From positions 1-57,903 of the forward strand of contig JADMKA010000125.1 of NCBI GenBank assembly GCA_018780145.1: DNA of 57,903 nt, read 5' to 3'. Source of the DNA: Vitreoscilla sp. (GTDB taxonomy: Bacteria > Pseudomonadota > Gammaproteobacteria > Burkholderiales > Burkholderiaceae_C). The notes beneath the pieces are model-generated. The model did no database searches, was not told where the DNA came from, and saw only the letters and a program-made list of their open reading frames with translations. Both the position numbers and the translations under genes were made by a program. Below, one piece after another: positions 17,328 to 25,414 of the stretch; the stretch's first letter is position 1, and each line of letters begins with the position of its first letter.

Positions 17328-18287
17328 ATGTCAAGCAACACTGCCACCGTCCTGGTCAGCGAGGTGGGCCCGCGCGATGGCCTGCAAAGCCTGGCCCGCA
17401 CCCTGCCCACCGCCGCCAAACTCGGCTGGATCAGCGCCCTGCATGCCGCCGGCCTGCGCGAGATCGAGGTCGGCTCCTTCGTGCCGGCCAGGTTGCTGCC
17501 GCAAATGGCCGATGTGGCCGAGGTGGTTCGCCATGCCTGCACGCTGCCCGGCTTGACGGTGATGGCGCTGGTGCCCAACCTGCGCGGCGCCGAGGCGGCG
17601 CTGGCTGCCGGCGTCCACAAGCTGACCATCCCCGTCTCGGCCAGCGCGGCGCATTCGCTGGCCAATGTGCGCAAGACTCGGGAAGAGATGGTCGACGAGG
17701 TCCGCCGCATCGTGGCGCTGCGCGACGAGCAGGCGCCCTGGGTGCCCATCGAGGCGGGCATCTCCACCGCCTTCGGCTGCACCATCCAGGGCTCGGTGCC
17801 CGAGGACGAGGTGGTCCGGCTGGCCCAGCAACTGGTGGCGGCCGGGGTGGACGAAGCCGGCTTGTCGGACACCACCGGCATGGCCAACCCGGCCCAGGTG
17901 CGGCGGCTGTTCAACCGGGTCCGCGCGGCCATCGGGGACCGCACGGGCGCTGCCCACCTGCACAACACCCGCGGCCTGGGCCTGGCCAACTGCCTGGCCG
18001 CCTACGACGTGGGCGTGCGCACCTTCGACGCCTCGCAGGGCGGCCTGGGCGGCTGCCCCTATGCGCCGGGCGCTTCAGGCAACGTGGTCACCGAGGACCT
18101 GGTGTTCATGTTCGAGGCCATGGGTGTCTCAACCGGGGTGGACCTGCACCGCCTGATGGCCGCGCGGCGCGAACTGCAGCAGGGCCTGCCCGGCGAGCCG
18201 CTCTACGGCATGACGCCGGAAGCAGGGCTCCCCGAGGGCTTCGCCTACGCCGACGGCCGTCCCGCCGCGCCGGAGGCGTGGTCATGA
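17328..18287 (+). CDS. Hydroxymethylglutaryl-CoA lyase family protein
   Basis: A 319-residue TIM-barrel acyl-CoA lyase. Catalytic features of HMG-CoA lyase are present: Arg16-Asp17 in EVGPRDGLQS, metal-binding His210 and His212 in AAHLHNTRG, and the cysteine-containing G-loop GGLGGCPYAPGASGN. In the mitochondrial enzyme the second block reads HDTYG, so HNTRG marks a divergent bacterial subgroup whose substrate may be HMG-CoA or a relative such as citramalyl-CoA. It is followed, with a 4-base overlap, by a CoA-transferase that could make the CoA thioester it cleaves. The ATG at 17328 lies next to the IclR operator. Confidence 0.87.
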   Translation: MSSNTATVLVSEVGPRDGLQSLARTLPTAAKLGWISALHAAGLREIEVGSFVPARLLPQMADVAEVVRHACTLPGLTVMALVPNLRGAEAALAAGVHKLTIPVSASAAHSLANVRKTREEMVDEVRRIVALRDEQAPWVPIEAGISTAFGCTIQGSVPEDEVVRLAQQLVAAGVDEAGLSDTTGMANPAQVRRLFNRVRAAIGDRTGAAHLHNTRGLGLANCLAAYDVGVRTFDASQGGLGGCPYAPGASGNVVTEDLVFMFEAMGVSTGVDLHRLMAARRELQQGLPGEPLYGMTPEAGLPEGFAYADGRPAAPEAWS

Positions 18288-19501
18288 GCACACCGCAAGT
18301 GCTGCCGCTGGCCGGCATCCGCGTCGTCGAGTTCACCCACATGGTGATGGGCCCCACCTGCGGGATGATCCTGGCCGACCTGGGGGCCGAGGTCATCAAG
18401 GTCGAACCGCTCGCCGGCGACAACACCCGCAGGCTGCTGGGCTCGGGCAGCGGGTTCTTTGCCATGTTCAACCGCAACAAGCAGAGCCTGGCGGTGGACG
18501 TGAAAGACCCACGGGGCCGCGAGATCGTGCTCAAACTGGTGGCCGGTGCCGACATCTTCAGCGAGAACTTCAAAGGCGGCACGATGGACAAGCTGGGCCT
18601 CGGCCCCGAGGCCCTGGCCCGCCTGAACCCGCGCCTGATCCACGTCTCGCACAAGGGCTTCCTGCCAGGGCCTTACGACAACCGGACCGCGCTCGACGAG
18701 GTGGTGCAGATGATGGGCGGCCTGGCCTACATGACCGGGCCCGAGGGCCGGCCGCTGCGCGCCGGCACCAGCGTCAACGACATCATGGGCGGCATGTTCG
18801 GCGCCATCGGGGCACTGGCCGCCTTGCACCAGCGCGACAACGTGGCCAGCGGCACCGGCCAGGGCCAGGAGGTGCAGAGCGCGCTGTTCGAGAACAACGT
18901 GTTCCTGGTCGCTCAGCACATGATGCAGTTCGCGGTGACCGGGAAACCCGCCGCGCCCATGCCCAGCCGCATCAGTGCCTGGGCGGTGTACGACGTGTTC
19001 ACGGTGAAGGGCGGCGAGCAGGTGTTCCTGGCGGCCGTCAGCGACACGCAATGGGTCAAGCTGTGCCAGGAGTTCGGTTTCACCGACCTGTTGGACGATG
19101 CCCGCCTGGCCAGCAACAACGACCGCGTGCGTGCCCGTGACTGGATGCTGCCGTTGCTGCGCGAGCACTTTGCGCCGTTCGCCGCCACCGAGCTGGGCCA
19201 GCGCTTCGAGCGCATCGGCTTGCCCTATGCGCCCATCACCCGGCCGCAGGATCTGTTCGACGACCCGCACCTGCAGGCCACTGGCGGGCTCGCACCCCTG
19301 AGCGTGCCGGCCGATGCCAGCAGCGCCGGCCGGCCGGTCGAGACCCGCGCGGCGCTGCTGCCGCTGACCATCGGCGGCCAGCGCCTCCCGCTGCGCCACC
19401 CGCCGCCGGCGCTGGGCGCGCAGACCGATGACCTGCTGCGTTCGCTGGGCTACGCCGACCCGGCCATTGCAGCACTGCGCGAGGCGGGCGTCATCGGCTG
19501 A
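18284..19501 (+). CDS. CaiB/BaiF family CoA-transferase
   Basis: A 405-residue class III CoA-transferase. The N-terminus LPLAGIRVVEFTHMVMGPTC and GAEVIKVEPLAGD are diagnostic, and the catalytic aspartate is expected in AGTSVNDIMGGMFG. The start ATG at 18284 overlaps the lyase stop. With the lyase it forms a two-step module: activate a branched dicarboxylic acid to its CoA ester, then cleave it. The exact acid cannot be read from sequence. Confidence 0.9.
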   Translation: MSTPQVLPLAGIRVVEFTHMVMGPTCGMILADLGAEVIKVEPLAGDNTRRLLGSGSGFFAMFNRNKQSLAVDVKDPRGREIVLKLVAGADIFSENFKGGTMDKLGLGPEALARLNPRLIHVSHKGFLPGPYDNRTALDEVVQMMGGLAYMTGPEGRPLRAGTSVNDIMGGMFGAIGALAALHQRDNVASGTGQGQEVQSALFENNVFLVAQHMMQFAVTGKPAAPMPSRISAWAVYDVFTVKGGEQVFLAAVSDTQWVKLCQEFGFTDLLDDARLASNNDRVRARDWMLPLLREHFAPFAATELGQRFERIGLPYAPITRPQDLFDDPHLQATGGLAPLSVPADASSAGRPVETRAALLPLTIGGQRLPLRHPPPALGAQTDDLLRSLGYADPAIAALREAGVIG

Positions 19502-19555
19502 GCTTCGGGCCGGCATGGGCCTGTGCGGCCAGTGACCTGTGCGGGAATCTGATGC

Positions 19556-19584
19556 TTGTCGGACATCGACTCCCTGGCTAGGAT
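19556..19584 (+). promoter_or_regulatory. Candidate sigma-70 promoter for the CHAT-MBL gene
   Basis: TTGTCG at 19556-19561 and TAGGAT at 19579-19584 are separated by 17 bases and lie 33 bases before the start codon at 19618. The -35 element lies within TGTC-G-GACA (19557-19565), a small perfect dyad that could hold a regulator. Confidence 0.45.
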
Positions 19585-19617
19585 TCGCTGCGCTTTGCGC
19601 GGCACCGAGGCAGGTTC

Positions 19618-22600
19618 ATGAGCGACGACATCCAGATCCGCACGGTCACGGTCGAGCTGCTGCGCTCCGGGCCGGCGCACAACCAGCTGCTGTCGCCACT
19701 GACGCTGTACCTCGGCGTCTGCGACGATGCCGAGGCGGGTATCGTCACCTTGCCCTACGAGCAGCACACCTTCTTGCGCCGCATGCGGGCCATGCGCTAC
19801 GACGGCAAGGGCGCCAAGGAAGACAAGCTGCCCGAGCTGCGCGCCATGGGTGTCGACATGGCCAAGGTGCTGGGCGCGATCCCGCGCCTGCCGGGTTCGT
19901 TGGGGGGCGATGGGCAGGGCCGCGACACCCTCGTGCACCTGAGCCTGGTGCTGTCGGCCTCCGAGCTGGCCTCGCTGCCGTTCGAGCTGGCCAAGGTGCC
20001 GATCGGGCCCACCGCGTGGACCGAGAGCTGGCTGGCGCTGCAGGCGCGGGTGCCGGTGGTCATCACCCGCCGCACCCGCAATGTGTCGCCGGGCAACCTG
20101 CGCTGGCTGCACGAGCCACGCATCCTGTTCATCTCCTCCGACCCGCACCCGGACAACATCCCCTTCGCCGAGCACCGTGCAGCGATGATCTCGGCGGTCA
20201 AGCCCTTCCTGCGCAGCGACGAGCTGAAGCCCATGCGCAGCCTGAAGGGCCGCCGCGAGCAGTTCGGCGGCCTGCTGACCATCATCCGCAACGCCCGCTT
20301 CGAGGAGGTGGTGGCCGAATGCGCGGCGCACCGCTACACCCACATCCACGTGCTGGCCCATGGCGACACCGACGACTCGCGCGGCGACAAGACCTACGGC
20401 CTGCGCTTGCACACCGAAGACGGCGTGATCTCCGGCGAGCGGCTGGCCAGCGCCTTTGCCTGCATGGTGCACGGCGCGATCCACCGGCCCGACGTGGTGA
20501 CCCTCGGCACCTGCGACAGCGGGAACAGCAGCGAGCTGATCGCCCCCGGCGCCAGCATCGCCCATGTGCTGCACCAGGCGGGCATTCCGCTGGTCGTGGC
20601 CTCGCAGTTCCCGCTCAGCAAGGCCGGCTCGGTGCTGGTCGCCAAGGAGTTCTACAGCGGCCTGCTGTGGGGCGAGAACCCCTGGGTGCTGCTGCACCGC
20701 GTGCGCACCGGCTTGCATGGCCGCCTGCAGCCGCAAGACCACGACTGGGCCAGCCTGGTGGTCTACGAGTCGCTGCCGGCCAACCTGAGCTACCAGCTCG
20801 ACAAGGCCCGTTTCAGCCAATGCAGCGCGGCCATGGACGCCGCCTTCGCCAGCAGCGGTGACTGGTCCGAAGGCGCCGAGACCCACGACGAGCAGGCGCC
20901 GCTGTGCGACCCGGTGGACGACGTCATCGCCCGGCTGCCGATGCGCAGCAAGTACGTGGGCATGCAGTCGCTGGCCCTGCGTGCCGGCGGCCGGCTGCAG
21001 CAGGCACAAGAGACCTTCTTCGCCGCGCCCACCGACGCCGAGCATGCGCGCGACTACCGTGACTGCGTGCTGACCTGCTGCGCCTTGCTGGAGGAGGCAC
21101 TGGTCGACTACGAAAGTGCGGTGAACGGCTTCCTGGTCAACGACGGCCAGGGCATGAACGCGCCGTACCGCGCCCTGGTGGCCCAGCTCAGCCTGTCGGC
21201 CGTGCTGGGCCGCGGCTTCTCGCACGGTGCCTGGCACATGGCCCGCTACTGGGTCGAGGCCACGCTGGCGCGCTCCCCTGAAACAGAGGAGAAGCTCTGG
21301 GCCCAGGGTTGCCTGGCCGAGCTGTGGCTGCTCAAGCTGACCGACCCGTCCATGCCGGGTGTCGACGAGTCGCCCACGCGCGCCGTGGCCAACGCCAAGG
21401 CGGCGATCACCGCGATGCTCAGGCTGGACCGCTCGGGCACCAGCTGGCCCTGCGAGTGGACCTACAACCAGCTGCGCTCCTATGTGGAGTGGTGGGGCGA
21501 GCGGGGCTTCGAGGAGATCATCTTCAATTTCAGCCAGGCCGATCGCCACTCGTTCCGGGACGGCCGGCCCAACGTCGTGCAGACGGCCAAGGCCTTGCTC
21601 GACCTGATCGACCGGCTCGGCGGCGGCGGCCGGGCCTTCGGCATGGAGGCCATGGCCGCCGAGCCCGAACCTGAACCGGCCCCCGCCCCCAAGGCGCCTG
21701 CCAAGAAGGCGGGCCAGCAAGCCACCAAGCCGCCCGCGAAACCGCCCGCCAGCCAGGCCAGCCGCAAGACCGCTGCCGCCACCGCGCAGGCCGAGGCCGA
21801 ACCGCCGGGCGACACCCATCTGCTGGGCAGTGCCCCGGCGGCACGCTCGTCGGTGCAACCCACCCGGGGGGGCGAGCCCTACCTGCGCGTCGAGATGCTG
21901 CCGGCCGGCCACGGTGATGCACTGTGGATCGAGTATGGGCAGACCGGCGGTGCCACGCACCGCGTGCTGGTGGACTGCGGCACCACCGGCACCTACAAGA
22001 ACGCGCTGAAGAAGCGCATCGAGCGGGTGCCGTCGGCCGAGCGCCACTTCGAGCTGTTCGTGCTCTCGCACATCGATGCCGACCACATCGGGGGGGCCAT
22101 CCCGTTCCTGAAGGAAGCCAAGGCACTGGGCGTCAGCTTCGGCGATGTCTGGTTCAACGGCTTCAAGCATCTGGCCTCGATGATGGGCTCCACCCAGGGC
22201 GAGGTGTTCTCGGTGCTGATCCAGGACAACGAGCTGCCCTGGAACCGGGCCTTCAAGGGCCGGGCAGTGGTGGTGCAAGGCGGCAAGCTGCCGGTGGTCA
22301 CGTTACCGGGCGGCATGGTGCTCACCGTGCTGTCGCCTACGCCGCCTAGGCTGAAGGCGCTGGGCGAAACCTGGGAGAAGGAGATCGAGGCGCTGGGCCT
22401 GAAGCCCGGTGACGCCGACGCGGTGCGCCAGCGCTTCCTGGCCCACAAGGACAACGTGTCCACCTCCGAGAACGTCGCGGCGCTGGCGCAGGAGGAGTTC
22501 AACCCGGATTCGGCCGAGGCCAACGGCAGCAGCATCGCCGTGCTGGCGGAGTACCAGGGCAGGTCGGTGTTGCTGGGCGCGGACGCCCATGCGCCGGTGC

Positions 22601-22947
22601 TGGTGGAGACGATCAAACTGCTGCTGCGCCAGCGCAGGATCTTGCGCCTGCCGGTCGGCGCGTTCAAGGTCCCACACCACGCCAGCCAGAACAACCTCGA
22701 TGCCGGCCTGATGGGCCTGCTGAGCTGCAGGAACTACCTCATCTCCACCAACGGCTCGCACTTCAACCACCCGGACCGGCAGGCGATCGCCCGGGTCATC
22801 GCCCATGGCGGCGAGCGGCCCCAGCTGTGGTTCAACTTCAAGAGCCCGCTGAACGAGGTCTGGGCCAAGCCGGCCCTGCAGAAGAAGTACGCCTACGACG
22901 CCTTCTTCCCCGCGGGCAAGGAACCCGGGCTGGCGATCACGCTTTGA
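19618..22947 (+). CDS. CHAT (caspase-like) protease fused to a metallo-beta-lactamase-fold domain
   Basis: A 1109-residue two-enzyme protein. The N-terminal part to about residue 390 is a CHAT domain: the catalytic dyad is His248 in IHVLAHGDTDD and Cys299 in TLGTCDSGNSSE, followed by AGIPLVVASQFPLSKAGSVLVAKEFYSGLL. A helical, TPR-like middle runs to about 640. An Ala/Pro/Lys-rich linker (about 655-730) leads to an MBL-fold domain of the ComEC-like type: His818, Asp820, Asp822 and His823 in SHIDADHIGG, Asp989 in LLGADAH, and His1020-His1021 in VPHHASQNN. No signal peptide or membrane helix is seen. CHAT proteases elsewhere cleave partner proteins in defence and cell death; the MBL domain may be a hydrolase or nuclease. 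The 3' end overlaps the convergent lipase gene by 11 bases. The ATG at 19618 follows a modest GAGGCAGG site. Confidence 0.88.
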   Translation: MSDDIQIRTVTVELLRSGPAHNQLLSPLTLYLGVCDDAEAGIVTLPYEQHTFLRRMRAMRYDGKGAKEDKLPELRAMGVDMAKVLGAIPRLPGSLGGDGQGRDTLVHLSLVLSASELASLPFELAKVPIGPTAWTESWLALQARVPVVITRRTRNVSPGNLRWLHEPRILFISSDPHPDNIPFAEHRAAMISAVKPFLRSDELKPMRSLKGRREQFGGLLTIIRNARFEEVVAECAAHRYTHIHVLAHGDTDDSRGDKTYGLRLHTEDGVISGERLASAFACMVHGAIHRPDVVTLGTCDSGNSSELIAPGASIAHVLHQAGIPLVVASQFPLSKAGSVLVAKEFYSGLLWGENPWVLLHRVRTGLHGRLQPQDHDWASLVVYESLPANLSYQLDKARFSQCSAAMDAAFASSGDWSEGAETHDEQAPLCDPVDDVIARLPMRSKYVGMQSLALRAGGRLQQAQETFFAAPTDAEHARDYRDCVLTCCALLEEALVDYESAVNGFLVNDGQGMNAPYRALVAQLSLSAVLGRGFSHGAWHMARYWVEATLARSPETEEKLWAQGCLAELWLLKLTDPSMPGVDESPTRAVANAKAAITAMLRLDRSGTSWPCEWTYNQLRSYVEWWGERGFEEIIFNFSQADRHSFRDGRPNVVQTAKALLDLIDRLGGGGRAFGMEAMAAEPEPEPAPAPKAPAKKAGQQATKPPAKPPASQASRKTAAATAQAEAEPPGDTHLLGSAPAARSSVQPTRGGEPYLRVEMLPAGHGDALWIEYGQTGGATHRVLVDCGTTGTYKNALKKRIERVPSAERHFELFVLSHIDADHIGGAIPFLKEAKALGVSFGDVWFNGFKHLASMMGSTQGEVFSVLIQDNELPWNRAFKGRAVVVQGGKLPVVTLPGGMVLTVLSPTPPRLKALGETWEKEIEALGLKPGDADAVRQRFLAHKDNVSTSENVAALAQEEFNPDSAEANGSSIAVLAEYQGRSVLLGADAHAPVLVETIKLLLRQRRILRLPVGAFKVPHHASQNNLDAGLMGLLSCRNYLISTNGSHFNHPDRQAIARVIAHGGERPQLWFNFKSPLNEVWAKPALQKKYAYDAFFPAGKEPGLAITL

Positions 22948-24064
22948 GCTGGGCGTCCGCGGGCAGCGGCGCAGGCTGGCCGCGGGCGATCCGGTTGGTG
23001 TCGGCGGCCGGCGGGTGCAGGGCGGCGTCGCCCTGGAGGTAGCGCCCCAGGTTGGCTGGCCGGTAGCGGCATTCGGCCCGGTCCCAGCGGTCGATGGCCG
23101 AGCGGTGCACCACTTCACCGTCGGCCAGGTGCTGGCCGATGGGCCGCTCGTGTGGCCCCATCAAGCGGTACATCGTGCTCATCGAGTCGTGGTGCACCGA
23201 ATCGAAGTGCGGCTCGAACTTGGAGAGGTAGGCCGAATCCAGCGCGAGGCCCAGGTGCTCTGCCTGCTCGGCCACCCAGTGCAGCGCCTCGTTGGCCAGG
23301 CCATCGGGCTTGCAGCCCCCACCGACGTTGGAATGCGCACCGGCAAACCAGGCCTGCACGAGGTGGCCCTTCCAACCCGGTGGGCGGGCCCACAGGCTGG
23401 CATCGAAGGGCTGGCGGTGCTCGTCGATGGCCACCGCGTGCACCGCGTGCTCGATGCAGTCGTTCAGCCCCACGTCGTGGTACTGGTACCGGCCGCGGTT
23501 GAGCAACTGGCCCAGCAGCCCGGGCGCACCGAGCGCGCCCACCGTGTCCCAGACACCCACCATACGGATCGGCGGGCAGGGCCGGTGGCCCTTGACCTTG
23601 TGGAACGCCAGGTCCCATTCGGGCGTGCCCGGGCCGGCGTTGCGCTCATAGCAGGCGTAGAGCTCGGGCACGTAGTAGTCGTCGTCCTTCTCGACCAGGC
23701 CGAGCCGGCGCATGAAGCCGGCCAGGCTGCGTACCGTGAAGGCGCCGCGGCTGAAGCCGAAGAAGTACAGCTCGTCGCCCGGCGCATGGTTGTAGGCGAT
23801 GAAGCGGTACAGCGCGCGGATGTTGGCCTCCATGCCGGCGCCGAACGCGCCCCCGGTGAGGCGGTCCAGCGGGCCGCCGTTGCCGACACCGTCGTGGTAG
23901 TAGACGACCTGGTCCGTGCCGTCGGGTGCGCGCGGCAGCACGGCCCGGGCCAGTTTGGTCACATTGGTGGGCCGGCGCTTGCCGCTGGCAGCGTTCAGCT
24001 GATCCCGGTGGTTCCAGGTGCCGTCGGCACAGATGATGATGCGCTTCAAGGAGTCTCCTGCCAT
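22937..24064 (-). CDS. DUF2235 / Tle1-like phospholipase domain protein
   Basis: A 375-residue alpha/beta hydrolase of the DUF2235 family, which includes type VI secretion phospholipase effectors of the Tle1 kind. The start (SLKRIIICADGTWN) is the family hallmark. The nucleophile is Ser105 in FFGFSRGAF, the acid is probably Asp173 in VGVWDTVGALG and the base His244 in AGAHSNVGGG. There is no signal peptide. I start at ATG 24064 (MAGDSLK) with a GGAG-like site; an upstream ATG at 24151 adds 29 residues of no family likeness. It is convergent with the CHAT-MBL gene and divergent from the peptidoglycan-binding gene. No VgrG, PAAR, chaperone or immunity gene is seen nearby, so a secretion role is unproven. 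Confidence 0.87.
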   Translation of the reverse strand: MAGDSLKRIIICADGTWNHRDQLNAASGKRRPTNVTKLARAVLPRAPDGTDQVVYYHDGVGNGGPLDRLTGGAFGAGMEANIRALYRFIAYNHAPGDELYFFGFSRGAFTVRSLAGFMRRLGLVEKDDDYYVPELYACYERNAGPGTPEWDLAFHKVKGHRPCPPIRMVGVWDTVGALGAPGLLGQLLNRGRYQYHDVGLNDCIEHAVHAVAIDEHRQPFDASLWARPPGWKGHLVQAWFAGAHSNVGGGCKPDGLANEALHWVAEQAEHLGLALDSAYLSKFEPHFDSVHHDSMSTMYRLMGPHERPIGQHLADGEVVHRSAIDRWDRAECRYRPANLGRYLQGDAALHPPAADTNRIARGQPAPLPADAQLKA

Positions 24065-24127
24065 GCTGGCAGGCGCAGGGTGCCAAAGAACGACCCCGGT
24101 GCCAACCCGGGCGGGCCCGTGCCTGCT

Positions 24128-24155
24128 TGCCAAACGTCGTGCGACTGACATACTC
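24128..24155 (+). promoter_or_regulatory. Weak candidate promoter for the peptidoglycan-binding gene
   Basis: TTGCCA at 24128-24133 and CATACT at 24150-24155 are separated by 16 bases and stand 41 bases before ATG 24197. The match to sigma-70 consensus is modest. A TCGACA motif follows at 24155-24160. The 132-base gap also has to serve the divergent lipase gene. Confidence 0.3.
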
Positions 24156-24196
24156 GACAGGGGTCGCTATCGTGCGGCCCAAACGGAGGTCTGGCC

Positions 24197-25408
24197 ATGG
24201 TTGAACTCGGTTGCTTCGACGCAGGCGTTTCCACGGCAGCCTGCACGGCCTATGCGGCAGAACTCCAGAAGCTCACCCGCGTCGCCCTGAGCGAGGTGGT
24301 CAGCGTCCCCGACAAGCTGGTGTTCAAGCCCCTGGAGGCGCAGCCCGAAGGCGCCATGACGGTGGCCCAGGTGCAGCGCGGGCTGGCAGCGATCGGCTTC
24401 TTCCCCGGTGGCAAGGACGACGGCATCTGCGGCTACCGCACGCAGTCGGCCATCCGCCTGTTCCAGGAGTACGTGCGCTCGGTCGAGAAGCAGCCGATCA
24501 TGCCGGACGGCCGATTCGGCCCCGAGACCCAGGTGCACCTGCGCCGCTGGCTCGACAACCACGTGCAGTCGCGCTACGCACCCACCATGACGGCCTGGCA
24601 GGCCGGCACGCTGGGCCGGTGCGAGTACACCGATTGGCTGGACCTGCTCAACCAGGTCAAGGCCAAGTACCTGGCCGAGCCCACGCCGATGCTGCAACTG
24701 GTGAACCGCTCGACGGCCGGCTCGGACACCCGCAAGGTGGCCGACTGGGATTTCAGCTCGGCGGGCACCATCCACCTGATCGGCGTCCGGCGCAAGGTGG
24801 CCGCCGGCCGCTTCGACGACATCTTCGTGCTGCTGATGAAGGGCCTGGTGTTCAAGTTCCAGGGCTCGACCGACCCGGGCTCGGCGGCCGCCGGCGAGTT
24901 CCCGCCGTTTCTGGTGCAGGGCCAGCACAACTACCAGTTCGGCTGGCACCAGAAGAAGTACCTGGCGCTCAGGCCGCATACCAAGGGCGTGCTGGTGGTC
25001 CGCTCGAAGAACGGCATCACGCTGGACGATGACGATCTGGCCAACGGCCTGGACGTGCCCAACTTCACCATCAACATCCACTGGGGCGGCCAGGGCATGG
25101 GCGCCACGATCAACGATTTTTCGCAGGGCTGCCAGGTGATCAACGGCAGCGTCTACTTCAACCCGGACGGCGAGCTGGTCGACTGCCGCCCGTTCTCGGC
25201 GCTGAACAACAAGGAAATCGCGGCCAACCCGAAGAAGACGCGCGCCGCCTACAACGTGCTGCTCGACCACGTGACCGCTCTCTCGGGGGACCTGCCGAGC
25301 AACACGGTGAAGTACATGCTGCTGACCGAGGACGATCTGGCGCTCGCTCCGGCCCTGGCCAAGAGCCTGGACGACGCGAAAGCGCTGATCGCCAAGGCAC
25401 TCGGCTAG
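24197..25408 (+). CDS. Peptidoglycan-binding protein with L,D-transpeptidase-like domain
   Basis: A 403-residue protein. Residues about 52-118 form a peptidoglycan-binding type 1 domain (TVAQVQRGLAAIGFFPGG, then GYRTQSAIRLFQEY and GRFGPETQVHLRRW). The C-terminal half has the YkuD-like signature of cysteine L,D-transpeptidases or related peptidases: His295 in INIHWGGQG and Cys312 in FSQGCQVING. No signal peptide is evident, although both domains act on murein; it may leave the cell by another route or act after lysis. GGAGGT at 24185-24190 gives a strong ribosome binding site for ATG 24197. It ends 6 bases before the convergent multidomain gene, with which it shares a peptidoglycan-binding module. 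Confidence 0.83.
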   Translation: MVELGCFDAGVSTAACTAYAAELQKLTRVALSEVVSVPDKLVFKPLEAQPEGAMTVAQVQRGLAAIGFFPGGKDDGICGYRTQSAIRLFQEYVRSVEKQPIMPDGRFGPETQVHLRRWLDNHVQSRYAPTMTAWQAGTLGRCEYTDWLDLLNQVKAKYLAEPTPMLQLVNRSTAGSDTRKVADWDFSSAGTIHLIGVRRKVAAGRFDDIFVLLMKGLVFKFQGSTDPGSAAAGEFPPFLVQGQHNYQFGWHQKKYLALRPHTKGVLVVRSKNGITLDDDDLANGLDVPNFTINIHWGGQGMGATINDFSQGCQVINGSVYFNPDGELVDCRPFSALNNKEIAANPKKTRAAYNVLLDHVTALSGDLPSNTVKYMLLTEDDLALAPALAKSLDDAKALIAKALG

Positions 25409-25414
25409 GCTCTG

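Noticed and set aside
19450-22278. A 942-residue minus-strand frame opposite the CHAT-MBL gene
   Set aside because: The composition (His/Gln/Gly/Ala/Arg-rich, no motifs) is that of an antisense shadow, whereas the plus-strand frame has two recognised catalytic domains.
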